DNA of 9,465 nt, from NCBI GenBank assembly GCA_030151765.1, contig JASLCW010000273.1:1-9465 (forward strand). Direction: 5' to 3'. Origin of the DNA: Marmoricola sp. Lineage in GTDB: Bacteria; Actinomycetota; Actinomycetes; Propionibacteriales; Nocardioidaceae. Shown one piece after another: positions 1-5,959 of this stretch. The stretch's first letter is position 1; the number at the start of each line of letters is the position of its first letter. The notes below the pieces were generated by a model. That model was not told the origin of the DNA, searched no databases, and was given only the letters and a program-made list of their open reading frames with translations. The translations under genes were made by a program, and so were the position numbers.

Positions 1-4
1 GTGC

Positions 5-1372
5 TCAGTAGTAGACGAGGGTCTCGGCGCGCTCGTCGCCGCCGACCCGGAGGTGGTCCTGCTCCCACTCGGTGCGCTTGGCCTCCGTGTAGTCCCGCAT
101 GAAGCCGGGACCGAAGACCTCGTGCGCCAGCTCGTCGGCCTCCAGTTCCTCGATCGACTCGAGCAGTGTACGTGGCAGGTTCTGGATCTCCGCACGGTCC
201 GAGGCCAACTCGCGCATCTCCGGGCCCGGATCGATCTGCTGGTCGATGCCTTCCAGGCCGGCCGCGAGCATGAACGCACCGGCGAGATAGACATTGGCGG
301 CAGCATCCGGATTGCGGATCTCGATCGCGGGTCTGTTCTCGGGCCGGCGGATCATGCACGACCGGTTGTTCGGGCCGTAGGCGATCTTAATCGGGGCCCA
401 CGAAGGCGAGCCGTCGACCAGCCGCGGAGTGAGCCGCTTGTAGGAATTGACCAGCGGGTTCGTCAGCGCAGTCAGCGACCGCGCGTGCTTGAGGATGCCG
501 CCGACGAAATAGTCGCACTCCTTCGTCCAGGCCCACGTGCCTTGGACGTCGGATCCCGTGCGCAGAACGCTCTTGCCCGGCTGGTCGATGTGTTCCAGGC
601 CCAGGTTGAAGTGCGCCCCCGAACCCCAGTAGTTGGCGAACGGCTTGGGCATGAAGGACACCGCAAGGCCATGCTTCTTGGCGACCTGGTGCATGCCCAA
701 GCGGAACAAGGTGACCTTGTCGGCCATCTCGAGCAGTTCCTTGTAGTAGAAGTCGATCTCGAACTGGTTCTTACCGCCCTCGGCGCCCATGGCGAAGGGT
801 TCGATGCCGATGCCGCGCATCATCTCGATGGCATCGTCCAGGAAGCCACTGACGTCGTACATCGTCTCGACGTCGTACCCCGACGTGGGCATCATGTCGC
901 CCGTGACGGAAAGAAGCCCGAGCCCGTCCTCGGTCACGTCTTCGGGACGATAGACGTAGAACTCCGGCTCGATTCCCAAGGTGGGCTTGAAGCCGCGGTC
1001 GGCTGCCTTCGCGATCTGCCGCTTGAGGATGGACCGGGGGCACAGGTCGAAGTAGTCACCGCTGTCCGACCACAGGTCCGCGGCCATCCACGCAAAGCGG
1101 TTGTCCCAGGGGAGCACCGTAAGGCTGTCTAGATCGGGGAGGCTCGTCGCCTCCTCTTCGATCGGGTCCATCTCGCCGATGCCGTTGACCCCGCGCGGGG
1201 TGTAGCGGGCGAAGCCGGACATCAGCTGGGGCAGGTAGTGGACCGGGTGACTCTTGGCACGCGAGCGGCCCATGATGTCGATCCACGCCGCCGTCACATA
1301 GCGGACGCCCTGGTCGGTCAGTGCCTTGACCTGCTCCTCGTACTTCGCGTCGATTTCCCTGAGAGTGTCCAT
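5..1372 (-). CDS. Glutamine synthetase family ligase (GlnT / gamma-glutamylmethylamide synthetase-like)
   Basis: A 455-residue ATP-dependent glutamate-amine ligase of the glutamine synthetase fold, probably cytoplasmic. Residues about 15-110 form the N-terminal beta-grasp part and about 112-455 the catalytic part. Visible family motifs are GIEPEF (133-138, metal-binding Glu), NQFEIDF (202-208), the ATP-site segment with KP at 243-244 and GSGAH at 250-254, NSYKRLTP (309-316), the Arg-rich NRSCMIRRP (336-344) and EIRNPDAAANVYLA (351-364). The early segment around LPWDNRFAWMAADLW and LCPRSIL resembles the GlnT/GMAS group more than housekeeping GlnA. The usual adenylylation Tyr in an NLYDLP-type motif is absent (NLPRTL at 398-403), so GlnE control is unlikely. 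The amine acceptor may be ammonia, methylamine or another amine; the sequence does not decide this. The ATG at 1372 is preceded in frame by a TGA, and an AAGGGG lies 13 nt upstream. It is the last gene of the three-gene operon, 60 bp after the permease, which suggests it acts on the imported compound. Confidence 0.9.
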   Translation of the reverse strand: MDTLREIDAKYEEQVKALTDQGVRYVTAAWIDIMGRSRAKSHPVHYLPQLMSGFARYTPRGVNGIGEMDPIEEEATSLPDLDSLTVLPWDNRFAWMAADLWSDSGDYFDLCPRSILKRQIAKAADRGFKPTLGIEPEFYVYRPEDVTEDGLGLLSVTGDMMPTSGYDVETMYDVSGFLDDAIEMMRGIGIEPFAMGAEGGKNQFEIDFYYKELLEMADKVTLFRLGMHQVAKKHGLAVSFMPKPFANYWGSGAHFNLGLEHIDQPGKSVLRTGSDVQGTWAWTKECDYFVGGILKHARSLTALTNPLVNSYKRLTPRLVDGSPSWAPIKIAYGPNNRSCMIRRPENRPAIEIRNPDAAANVYLAGAFMLAAGLEGIDQQIDPGPEMRELASDRAEIQNLPRTLLESIEELEADELAHEVFGPGFMRDYTEAKRTEWEQDHLRVGGDERAETLVYY

Positions 1373-1432
1373 TGGTGGTCAACGACCCCTTCTGTGTTGT
1401 TTGCTTGATGAAATGAATGAAGGCACTGACGT

Positions 1433-2896
1433 TCAGTCCTTGTAGACATTGGTGCGGGTCAGCAGTTCGTAGGCCTCAGGGTTGGCGGACCTCATCACCA
1501 GGGCGCGTACGACGCCGGCGACCACCAGGAGCGGCACCCAGCTCAGCAGCAGGATGTTGACGCCCAGAGACTGGCCGGACAGGAACTGGAAGTTCCGGAC
1601 AGTGAGGTACACCGCGATGGCAAGGCCGAGGAAGCCGATACCGGGCGCGATCAGGGTGCTCCACAGGCCGAGCCCGTGGGACCTGTTGACGAATCGGAAA
1701 TAGATGACGACCGCAAGGGCGCAGGCGGCTTGCAGCGCGAGCACGCCCACCACGCCGGTCGAAACGATCGGGATGAACATCGACAGGTACACGTTCTTGA
1801 CGCCCATCAGCATGGTGATCACGACGGCTACCAGCGTGATCACCGACAGCACCACGTTGGAGGCCGCAGGTGAGCCGTGCCTGTCGTGCACCTTCGCCAG
1901 ACCGGCCGGGAACATCTCCTCACGGCCCAGGGTGTGGATGTAGCGGATGGCGGTGTTGTGGAAGGCTAGGGCCGAGGCGAAGGAGCTCGTCACGATGAGC
2001 ACCTCGCAGACCACGACCGCCCAGGACCCGACGTAGTGGTCGAAGGCATTGAAGACCAGGCCGACAGGGTCCTCGGTCGCCGCCGCGACGATGCCCGACT
2101 TGCCGTAGGCGAGGTACACGGTCCACGAGACGAAGGTGTAGAAGACGCCCAGGAATCCGATGGCCATGTAGATCGCCCGAGGAACGGTCCGACGGGGGTC
2201 TCGCGCCTCCTCGGTGTAGATCGCCGTGGACTCGAATCCGAGGAAGGCGCCGAAGACGATCGCGAACATGGCCCCGGTGCCGCCCCCGGCAAAGATCGAT
2301 GACGGCTTGAACGAGAGCAGGTCGAGGCCGTCGGGGCCGCCGGTGATGAGAACGGCCAGCGCGAGGATGAGCAGTACGCCGGCCTCACTGATCAGCGCGA
2401 TGCCCAGAACCTTGGCGCTGATCGAGATCTGGCGATGCCCCAGGAAGAAGACGATCGCCCAGGTGGCCAGGGAGAACACCCACCACGGAATCGACAGATC
2501 GAGGCGCTGACTCACCGAAGAAGAGGCGAAGTAGCCGACGACGACGACCTCGGCGGCGGTGATCACGGCATAGGAGCCTGCCGCGAGTACGGCCGAACCG
2601 GCACCTGCCAGCTTCCCGAAGGCCTGCCCGATATAGGCATAGAAGGCGCCGGCATTCTCGATCCGGAGCGCCATCCGGGTCAGGCCGACGGCGAAGAAGA
2701 GCAGCACCAGGCTGGCCACCATCTGAGCGCCGGGAGCACCGACCCCGCCGACCAGGAAAGCGATGGGCGTGTAGCCGGCGACCACCAGGAGCGGGCCAGC
2801 TGCGGCAATCACGAAGAAGGCCAGCTCGAAGGCGCCCATGTTCCCCGTACGACGCGCTGCTCTCGGGTTGACACTGGTGTTGGTCATGAGACGCAT
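1433..2896 (-). CDS. APC-superfamily amino acid/amine permease
   Basis: A 487-residue inner-membrane secondary transporter, predicted to import an amino acid or amine. About 12 hydrophobic segments are visible, for example near residues 22-40, 58-76, 103-122, 137-152, 160-184, 208-225, 240-262, 291-312, 345-365, 370-400, 412-434 and 446-468. The N-terminal ELAFFVIAAAGPLLVV helix and the GFEST..TEEARDPRRTVPRAI stretch (220-242) are hallmarks of APC family permeases; the second is the conserved loop after TM6. Two starts are possible, ATG at 2896 and ATG at 2887. The GAGAGAGG purine run lies only 1 nt before the first but 10 nt before the second, so the shorter 484-residue form may be the real one. 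It sits 32 bp after the DUF1116 gene, with a small 5-bp-stem hairpin between them (2910-2924), and 60 bp before the ligase gene. Substrate cannot be read from sequence; the GlnT-like neighbour favours an amine or amino acid. Confidence 0.9.
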   Translation of the reverse strand: MRLMTNTSVNPRAARRTGNMGAFELAFFVIAAAGPLLVVAGYTPIAFLVGGVGAPGAQMVASLVLLFFAVGLTRMALRIENAGAFYAYIGQAFGKLAGAGSAVLAAGSYAVITAAEVVVVGYFASSSVSQRLDLSIPWWVFSLATWAIVFFLGHRQISISAKVLGIALISEAGVLLILALAVLITGGPDGLDLLSFKPSSIFAGGGTGAMFAIVFGAFLGFESTAIYTEEARDPRRTVPRAIYMAIGFLGVFYTFVSWTVYLAYGKSGIVAAATEDPVGLVFNAFDHYVGSWAVVVCEVLIVTSSFASALAFHNTAIRYIHTLGREEMFPAGLAKVHDRHGSPAASNVVLSVITLVAVVITMLMGVKNVYLSMFIPIVSTGVVGVLALQAACALAVVIYFRFVNRSHGLGLWSTLIAPGIGFLGLAIAVYLTVRNFQFLSGQSLGVNILLLSWVPLLVVAGVVRALVMRSANPEAYELLTRTNVYKD

Positions 2897-2928
2897 GCCT
2901 CTCTCTCGGTCCGATCCGGTCGGAGCGC

Positions 2929-4209
2929 TCAGGCCCCGTAGGTCGCTGTGAAGGACTTCATCGCTTCATCGAAGGCTCCGAGTCGCGGCCGCAGGATGCC
3001 GGCCCCGATCTGACCGCCGCCCTTGCCCGCCAACCCGCCGTCGATGAGTGGGGTCGTGCCCGTGGCGATCACCGAGAACAGATCGACCCCAACCGGCGTA
3101 CCGCGGAATCCGAGACTCGGTATCCGGTAGTGCGGATGCTCGGCGAGCGTGATCGAGTACATCGCCTCGGTGTTGTCGACCATCGCCTGATAACTGCCAC
3201 CCTGGTACTCCATCAGCGATGGCGCACATGCCTGGGCCATTCCACCCAGACCCACCACCTCGGTGAAGCAGCTCTCGCCACCGAGCCATTCGGCGTCCGC
3301 TGCGGAGAAGTCGTCGAAGAACCTGCCATCCAGGTCGGGGTGCGGTCCGCGGAACCACTGGTCGCCCAGTCCGCTGACCCGGATTGCGTACTCGCGGCAG
3401 CTCAGGATCTGCCCCGTGACGAGGCTGCTGGCGGCAACCCCGTGGGCCGCGTCAGCTGTGGCCTTGGCTGCCGCCATGCTCAGGCGCAGGAAGGTGTAGT
3501 CGTTGGCCGTGAAGAAGTTCAGGACGTCCTCGACCTCGGCCCGATGGGCCTCCGTGCCGGCCAGCTTCAGGAGCGCGGGCGTGATCTCGCGCTGGAAGAG
3601 CAGCGTCGCCGCGGTGTTGCGGCTGTGCAATTCGTCGCCGAGACGCAGCGCCCGGGCCATCAGTTCTCGCAGCGGGACCGGGCCGCCGACCGCCAGCACC
3701 TCGCGCAGCAGGGGGGCGAGGGTCGACTCGAGCCAGCGGAGGCTGTCGATGACTTCCTGGTCGAAGGATCCGTAGTTCAGGCGATAGCGGCTCTTGCCTT
3801 CGTAGAAGTTGCAGAAGGCCGTGGTCCCGCTGGTCTCGTCGCGTACGACGAACACCGGCATCGACGCGGTGTAGATCCCGGCCACCGAACCGACGCAGCC
3901 GTGGTCCTGGGTCGAGCCGACCTCGATCTCGCCCTTGTCGAGCTTTCGCTCGGCATCCTCGAGATCGCCCGCCAGCCCTTCGTAGACGGCGCCGTACATG
4001 ATGGCGCGACGCTGCCCGCCGGTGTACTCCGCCCACGCCATCGGTGCCCCGGAGGTGAGGATGGTGGTTGCGGTCATGCCGGGGACGATGTCGCCCGCGG
4101 CCTCGACGGCCACCAGCACCGGCTCGGCAGCCAGGAGCTTCCCCACTGCCTCCTGGTTGGCTCGCTCACGGACGTTCTGGGCCGTTGCATCCATCTCGAT
4201 GGCCGACAA
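2929..4209 (-). CDS. DUF1116 family protein (AllG/YlbE/YahG-like)
   Basis: A 426-residue soluble protein of the DUF1116 family. Recognition rests on several conserved blocks: ANQEAVGKLLAAEPVLV (17-33), GDELHSRNTAATLL (191-204), GDQWFRGP (282-289), the ESCFTEVVGLGGMAQACAP region (312-330), YRIPSLGFRGTPVGVD (361-376), and GGGQIGAGILRP (397-408). The length is normal for the family. E. coli AllG (YlbE) works with AllF (FdrA) and AllH (YlbF) as an oxamate transcarbamylase in allantoin use, converting oxalurate plus phosphate to oxamate and carbamoyl phosphate. Neither partner is visible here, so the reaction in this organism is unknown. The start is a TTG at 4209: an AAGGGG sits 7 nt upstream of it, whereas the first ATG (4194) would be 22 nt away. 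First gene of the leftward operon with the permease and the ligase, divergent from the Lrp-type regulator, which probably controls it. Confidence 0.87.
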   Translation of the reverse strand: MSAIEMDATAQNVRERANQEAVGKLLAAEPVLVAVEAAGDIVPGMTATTILTSGAPMAWAEYTGGQRRAIMYGAVYEGLAGDLEDAERKLDKGEIEVGSTQDHGCVGSVAGIYTASMPVFVVRDETSGTTAFCNFYEGKSRYRLNYGSFDQEVIDSLRWLESTLAPLLREVLAVGGPVPLRELMARALRLGDELHSRNTAATLLFQREITPALLKLAGTEAHRAEVEDVLNFFTANDYTFLRLSMAAAKATADAAHGVAASSLVTGQILSCREYAIRVSGLGDQWFRGPHPDLDGRFFDDFSAADAEWLGGESCFTEVVGLGGMAQACAPSLMEYQGGSYQAMVDNTEAMYSITLAEHPHYRIPSLGFRGTPVGVDLFSVIATGTTPLIDGGLAGKGGGQIGAGILRPRLGAFDEAMKSFTATYGA

Positions 4210-4216
4210 AGCCGTA

Positions 4217-4222
4217 CCCCTT
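4217..4222 (-). promoter_or_regulatory. Ribosome binding site fixing a TTG start
   Basis: On the minus strand the hexamer AAGGGG is followed by a 7-nt spacer and TTG. This spacing supports the TTG at 4209 as the start of the DUF1116 gene over the in-frame ATG at 4194. Confidence 0.65.
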
Positions 4223-4261
4223 CCACATTCTCGCGGGCCTCGACCATGTGCCCCATGTCAC

Positions 4262-4273
4262 ATTCGGTCGAAT
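4262..4273. repeat. Small palindrome near the operon transcription start
   Basis: ATTCG-GT-CGAAT, two 5-bp arms around a 2-bp centre. It lies about where transcription from the leftward promoter should begin (7-12 bp past the -10). The heptamer TTCGGTC also recurs as a direct repeat at 4263-4269 and 4274-4280. It may be a third, weaker binding site of the divergent Lrp-type regulator, which is inference. Confidence 0.4.
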
Positions 4274-4281
4274 TTCGGTCA

Positions 4282-4310
4282 ATAGTTCAAGCCTTTGGTT
4301 CGAATGTCAA
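4282..4310 (-). promoter_or_regulatory. Sigma70-type promoter of the DUF1116-permease-ligase operon
   Basis: Read on the minus strand: a perfect TTGACA -35 (complement of 4305-4310), a 17-bp spacer and AACTAT as -10 (complement of 4282-4287), which keeps the two most important -10 bases (A at second, T at last position). Transcription would start near 4275, giving a leader of roughly 65 nt before the TTG at 4209. One arm of the TTCGAA inverted repeat lies inside the spacer, so a bound protein would block this promoter. Confidence 0.6.
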
Positions 4311-4344
4311 CACTTACAGCGATCTTTCTGACGTATTTCGAACC
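4297..4344. promoter_or_regulatory. Candidate operator: inverted GGTTCGAA / TTCGAACC pair
   Basis: GGTTCGAA at 4297-4304 and its exact complement TTCGAACC at 4337-4344, with further partial matches outside the arms. Each arm also contains the palindrome TTCGAA, and the two palindromes repeat at 38 bp. The left site sits within the -35/-10 spacer of the leftward promoter, and the right site just upstream of the regulator's own promoter. Two spaced palindromic sites in a divergent region next to an Lrp/AsnC gene fit the multi-site binding of that family. The link to this regulator is inferred. Confidence 0.5.
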
Positions 4345-4371
4345 ATAAGAGGTTGATGGGCCTCACTCGTC

Positions 4372-4377
4372 TACTGT
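4372..4377 (+). promoter_or_regulatory. -10 element for a leaderless regulator transcript
   Basis: TACTGT matches the TANNNT pattern and ends 6 nt before the GTG start at 4384, so transcription would begin at or next to the start codon. No purine-rich ribosome site precedes that GTG. This arrangement is common for leaderless genes in actinobacteria. No convincing -35 is visible; TTGATG at 4353-4358 is too close (13 bp). Confidence 0.5.
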
Positions 4378-4383
4378 GATCGC

Positions 4384-4881
4384 GTGGCAAAAGGAACCCA
4401 GGCGACGAACCGGCGACGCGGCGCGTCCGCACCCGTCCTCGACTCGACCGATCAGGAGATCCTGCGCATCCTCCAGCGCGACGGACGCACCTCGAACACC
4501 GAGATCGCCCGCCGCCTGGGCACGACCGAGACGACCGTCCGCAAGCGCATCGCCGCGATGCAGGACAAGGACTTCTTCGAGATCGTGGCGGTACCCACGC
4601 CCCGGATCGCCGGCTTCAACGTCTCGGCCATCATCGGCCTGTCCGTCTCCCTGCCGAATCTGCGCGAGGTCGCCGCAGCGCTCGTCGAGCAGAAGGAAGT
4701 CCGCTACTGCGGCCTCTCGACCGGCCGCTTCGACGTGATGATCGAGGCCTTCTTCACCGACCACGACCACCTGCTGCGCTTCAAGACCGACGTGCTCGGC
4801 ACCCTTCCCGGCATCTCCGATGTGGAGACCTCGCTGATCCTCGCGATCGAGAAATTCTCCTACGAGTGGGACCTCGACTGA
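4384..4881 (+). CDS. Lrp/AsnC family transcriptional regulator
   Basis: A 165-residue DNA-binding regulator. Residues about 19-64 form the AsnC-type winged helix-turn-helix (LDSTDQEILRILQRDGR, then NTEIARRLGTTETTVRKRI), and about 80-158 the RAM ligand-binding/oligomerisation domain, with the typical GLSTGRFDVMIE turn at 110-121. A basic tail of about 18 residues precedes the HTH. Family members form dimers and octamers, bind amino acids or related small molecules, and often control a divergent transport or metabolic operon. That matches this position, 174 bp from the DUF1116-permease-ligase operon. The GTG start is chosen because a -10 element lies 6 nt upstream and the HTH begins shortly after; there is no Shine-Dalgarno. 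Likely autoregulated through the TTCGAA sites. The effector is unknown. Confidence 0.92.
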   Translation: MAKGTQATNRRRGASAPVLDSTDQEILRILQRDGRTSNTEIARRLGTTETTVRKRIAAMQDKDFFEIVAVPTPRIAGFNVSAIIGLSVSLPNLREVAAALVEQKEVRYCGLSTGRFDVMIEAFFTDHDHLLRFKTDVLGTLPGISDVETSLILAIEKFSYEWDLD

Positions 4882-5155
4882 CCCGCATGCGAGGTCCTGC
4901 CCCGCTACCCGCCCTTTGGCTCAGGTAAGGATCTCGCTCACCAGTCGCGGTACGCCCTTACCGCGTTCACGGGGCAAATGAGGCGCCGCCATCGGGCTTC
5001 TTTGCAGACCAGGCCTTGTTCGCCGTTCGGACGCATCGCTGGCACCGAGGCGCCGGACCGCAAGATCCGCGTTCCAACCGCAACATAGGCACTCTGAAAG
5101 CGCATGGGCCTACGAGCGGCCGGTCGCCGTTGCGAGCTTGAGCCCCGAGTTTTCG
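4882..5155. other. Intergenic stretch without a convincing gene
   Basis: This gap between the regulator and the pyrimidine-salvage operon looks less GC-rich and less codon-biased than its flanks. I see no tRNA and no TPP riboswitch signature (no CTGAGA or CCTGAT core). A 78-codon open frame on the minus strand (4938-5174) has mixed third positions and resembles nothing I recognise. The only clear structure is the inverted repeat at 4924-4962. Confidence 0.5.
4924..4962. repeat. Inverted repeat GGTAAGG / CCTTACC
   Basis: Seven-bp arms at 4924-4930 and 4956-4962 with a 25-nt loop that can hold a small GCG/CGC stem. It lies 43 nt after the regulator stop codon. It may contribute to transcript ending, but no T-run follows, so it is not a standard intrinsic terminator. 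It could also be chance. Confidence 0.3.
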
Positions 5156-5185
5156 TTGACCATGCCCAAATCATATGTTTAAGAT
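5156..5185 (+). promoter_or_regulatory. Promoter of the TenA-ThiZXY-TenA operon
   Basis: TTGACC (5156-5161) as -35, an 18-bp spacer, and TAAGAT (5180-5185) as -10. A second TAAGAT follows at 5192-5197. Transcription would start near 5192, leaving a leader of about 27 nt, too short for a riboswitch. The AT-rich block here stands out from the surrounding DNA. Confidence 0.5.
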
Positions 5186-5205
5186 CACATCTAAGATCTG
5201 ATGTG
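5186..5205. promoter_or_regulatory. Candidate operator: CACATC / GATGTG inverted repeat
   Basis: Perfect 6-bp arms (5186-5191 and 5200-5205) around an 8-bp centre, lying over the predicted transcription start and ending 1 bp before the ribosome site of the first TenA gene. A repressor here would block transcription or translation start. An overlapping weaker repeat, ATGT-N8-ACAT, lies at 5175-5190. The binding protein is unknown. Confidence 0.4.
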
Positions 5206-5206
5206 C

Positions 5207-5212
5207 AGGAGG
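5207..5212 (+). promoter_or_regulatory. Strong ribosome binding site fixing a GTG start
   Basis: AGGAGG followed by a 6-nt spacer and GTG at 5219. It decides the start of the first TenA-like gene: the in-frame ATG at 5201 would place this site inside the coding region. Confidence 0.75.
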
Positions 5213-5218
5213 CGGATA

Positions 5219-5902
5219 GTGGTCGATCCCGAGGCTTTCACCAGCACTGCTCGCGCGGAGATCTCGGGCCTGTGGGAGTCGTTGGCGGCGCATCCCTTTG
5301 TCCGCGGCATGGCCGACGGCTCGCTGCCCGCCGAGCAGTACCAGTTCTACGTCGAGCAGAACCTGCTGTACCTGCCGCAATACGCCCGGGCGATCGCGCT
5401 CGCGGTGGCTCGCTCACGAACGGCGACCGAGCTCGCGGCATACACCGCCTCGCTGGTCAACATCGTCGACGTGGAGATCCCGCAGAACGAGGATCTGCTG
5501 CGTCGTACGCGCGAGGTCACCGGGTCGACCGCGCCACCGGCCACGCGGATGGAGCCCGGCTGCCGCAACTACACGTCGTACCTGCTCGCGGTCGCCGCGT
5601 CGGGCGACGCCACGGACATCGCGACGCTGATCCTGCCGTGCGCGTGGAGTTACGGCGAGATCGCCCGTGCCTACACGGGCAAGGTGGCCGAACACCCTGT
5701 GTACACAGGCTGGTTCGAGTTCTTCTCCACCGACGAGTACGACCAGCTGGTGCGCGGCATGCGGGACAAGCTCGATGCCGAGGTCGCGGGCCTGGACGAG
5801 GTACGCCGGCGCGATCTGCGCGAGATCTTCGCCACGGCCAGCGAGCTGGAGCTGGGCTTCTGGGACATGGCCATCGCCGGCGGCCAGCGCTTCGACGACT
5901 GA
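5219..5902 (+). CDS. Divergent TenA-like protein (thiaminase II family)
   Basis: A 227-residue all-helical protein of the TenA/thiaminase II family, cytoplasmic. Numbering from the GTG at 5219: the HPF motif is near 25-27, the substrate-pocket motif reads QNLLYL (47-52), a Tyr is at 118 (CRNYTSY), the nucleophile motif LPCAWSY gives Cys141 and Tyr145, and the C-terminal acid is in ELGFWD (Glu211). These match B. subtilis TenA Tyr47, Tyr112, Cys135, Tyr139 and Glu205. The position of Asp44 is Asn48 here, and the usual PT before the middle Tyr is changed (MEPGCRNY). Asp44 contacts the pyrimidine in known structures, so this copy may use a different substrate or serve another step than aminopyrimidine hydrolysis. 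It heads the operon with ThiZ/ThiX/ThiY-type genes and a second, canonical TenA. The longer form from ATG 5201 is unlikely because it would include the ribosome site. Confidence 0.85.
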   Translation: MVDPEAFTSTARAEISGLWESLAAHPFVRGMADGSLPAEQYQFYVEQNLLYLPQYARAIALAVARSRTATELAAYTASLVNIVDVEIPQNEDLLRRTREVTGSTAPPATRMEPGCRNYTSYLLAVAASGDATDIATLILPCAWSYGEIARAYTGKVAEHPVYTGWFEFFSTDEYDQLVRGMRDKLDAEVAGLDEVRRRDLREIFATASELELGFWDMAIAGGQRFDD

Positions 5903-5906
5903 CCAG

Positions 5907-5926
5907 AACGCGCCGTACGGCGTGTT
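5907..5926 (+). other. Intergenic stem-loop after the first TenA gene
   Basis: A 12-bp perfect palindrome, CGCCGTACGGCG (5911-5922), extended on both sides by AAC/GTT and one G-U pair, so the RNA could fold an 8-bp or longer stem. It begins 5 nt after the TenA stop. No T-run follows, so it is more likely an mRNA processing or stability element, or a partial terminator, than a full stop. Confidence 0.45.
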
Positions 5927-5959
5927 GTGACGACCCCACTTCCGAGAGCGAGGCACATC

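Noticed and set aside
53..1132. 359-codon plus-strand frame opposite the ligase gene
   Set aside because: Antisense shadow of a well-conserved glutamine synthetase family gene; the product is compositionally biased with no motif.
4244..4258. Direct repeat CCATGT-N3-CCATGT in the leader of the DUF1116 operon
   Set aside because: Only six bases each with no symmetry to suggest a binding site; likely chance.
3130..4356. 408-codon plus-strand frame opposite the DUF1116 gene
   Set aside because: Antisense shadow: the opposite strand carries a clear DUF1116 protein, and this product shows no domain and crosses the divergent promoter region.
4938..5174. 78-codon minus-strand frame in the intergenic gap
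   Set aside because: Codon third positions are mixed unlike the real genes, no ribosome site or family is evident, and its start overlaps the operon promoter. It could be a remnant but cannot be supported.
5201..5218. ATG at 5201 as the start of the first TenA-like gene
   Set aside because: The AGGAGG ribosome site would lie inside the coding sequence and no site precedes the ATG. The GTG at 5219 has AGGAGG at 6 nt.
5927..5959. GTG at 5927 as the start of the ABC ATPase gene
   Set aside because: It is preceded by a hairpin rather than a ribosome site. The ATG at 5960 has a purine-rich site at good spacing, and the ABC domain starts well after it.
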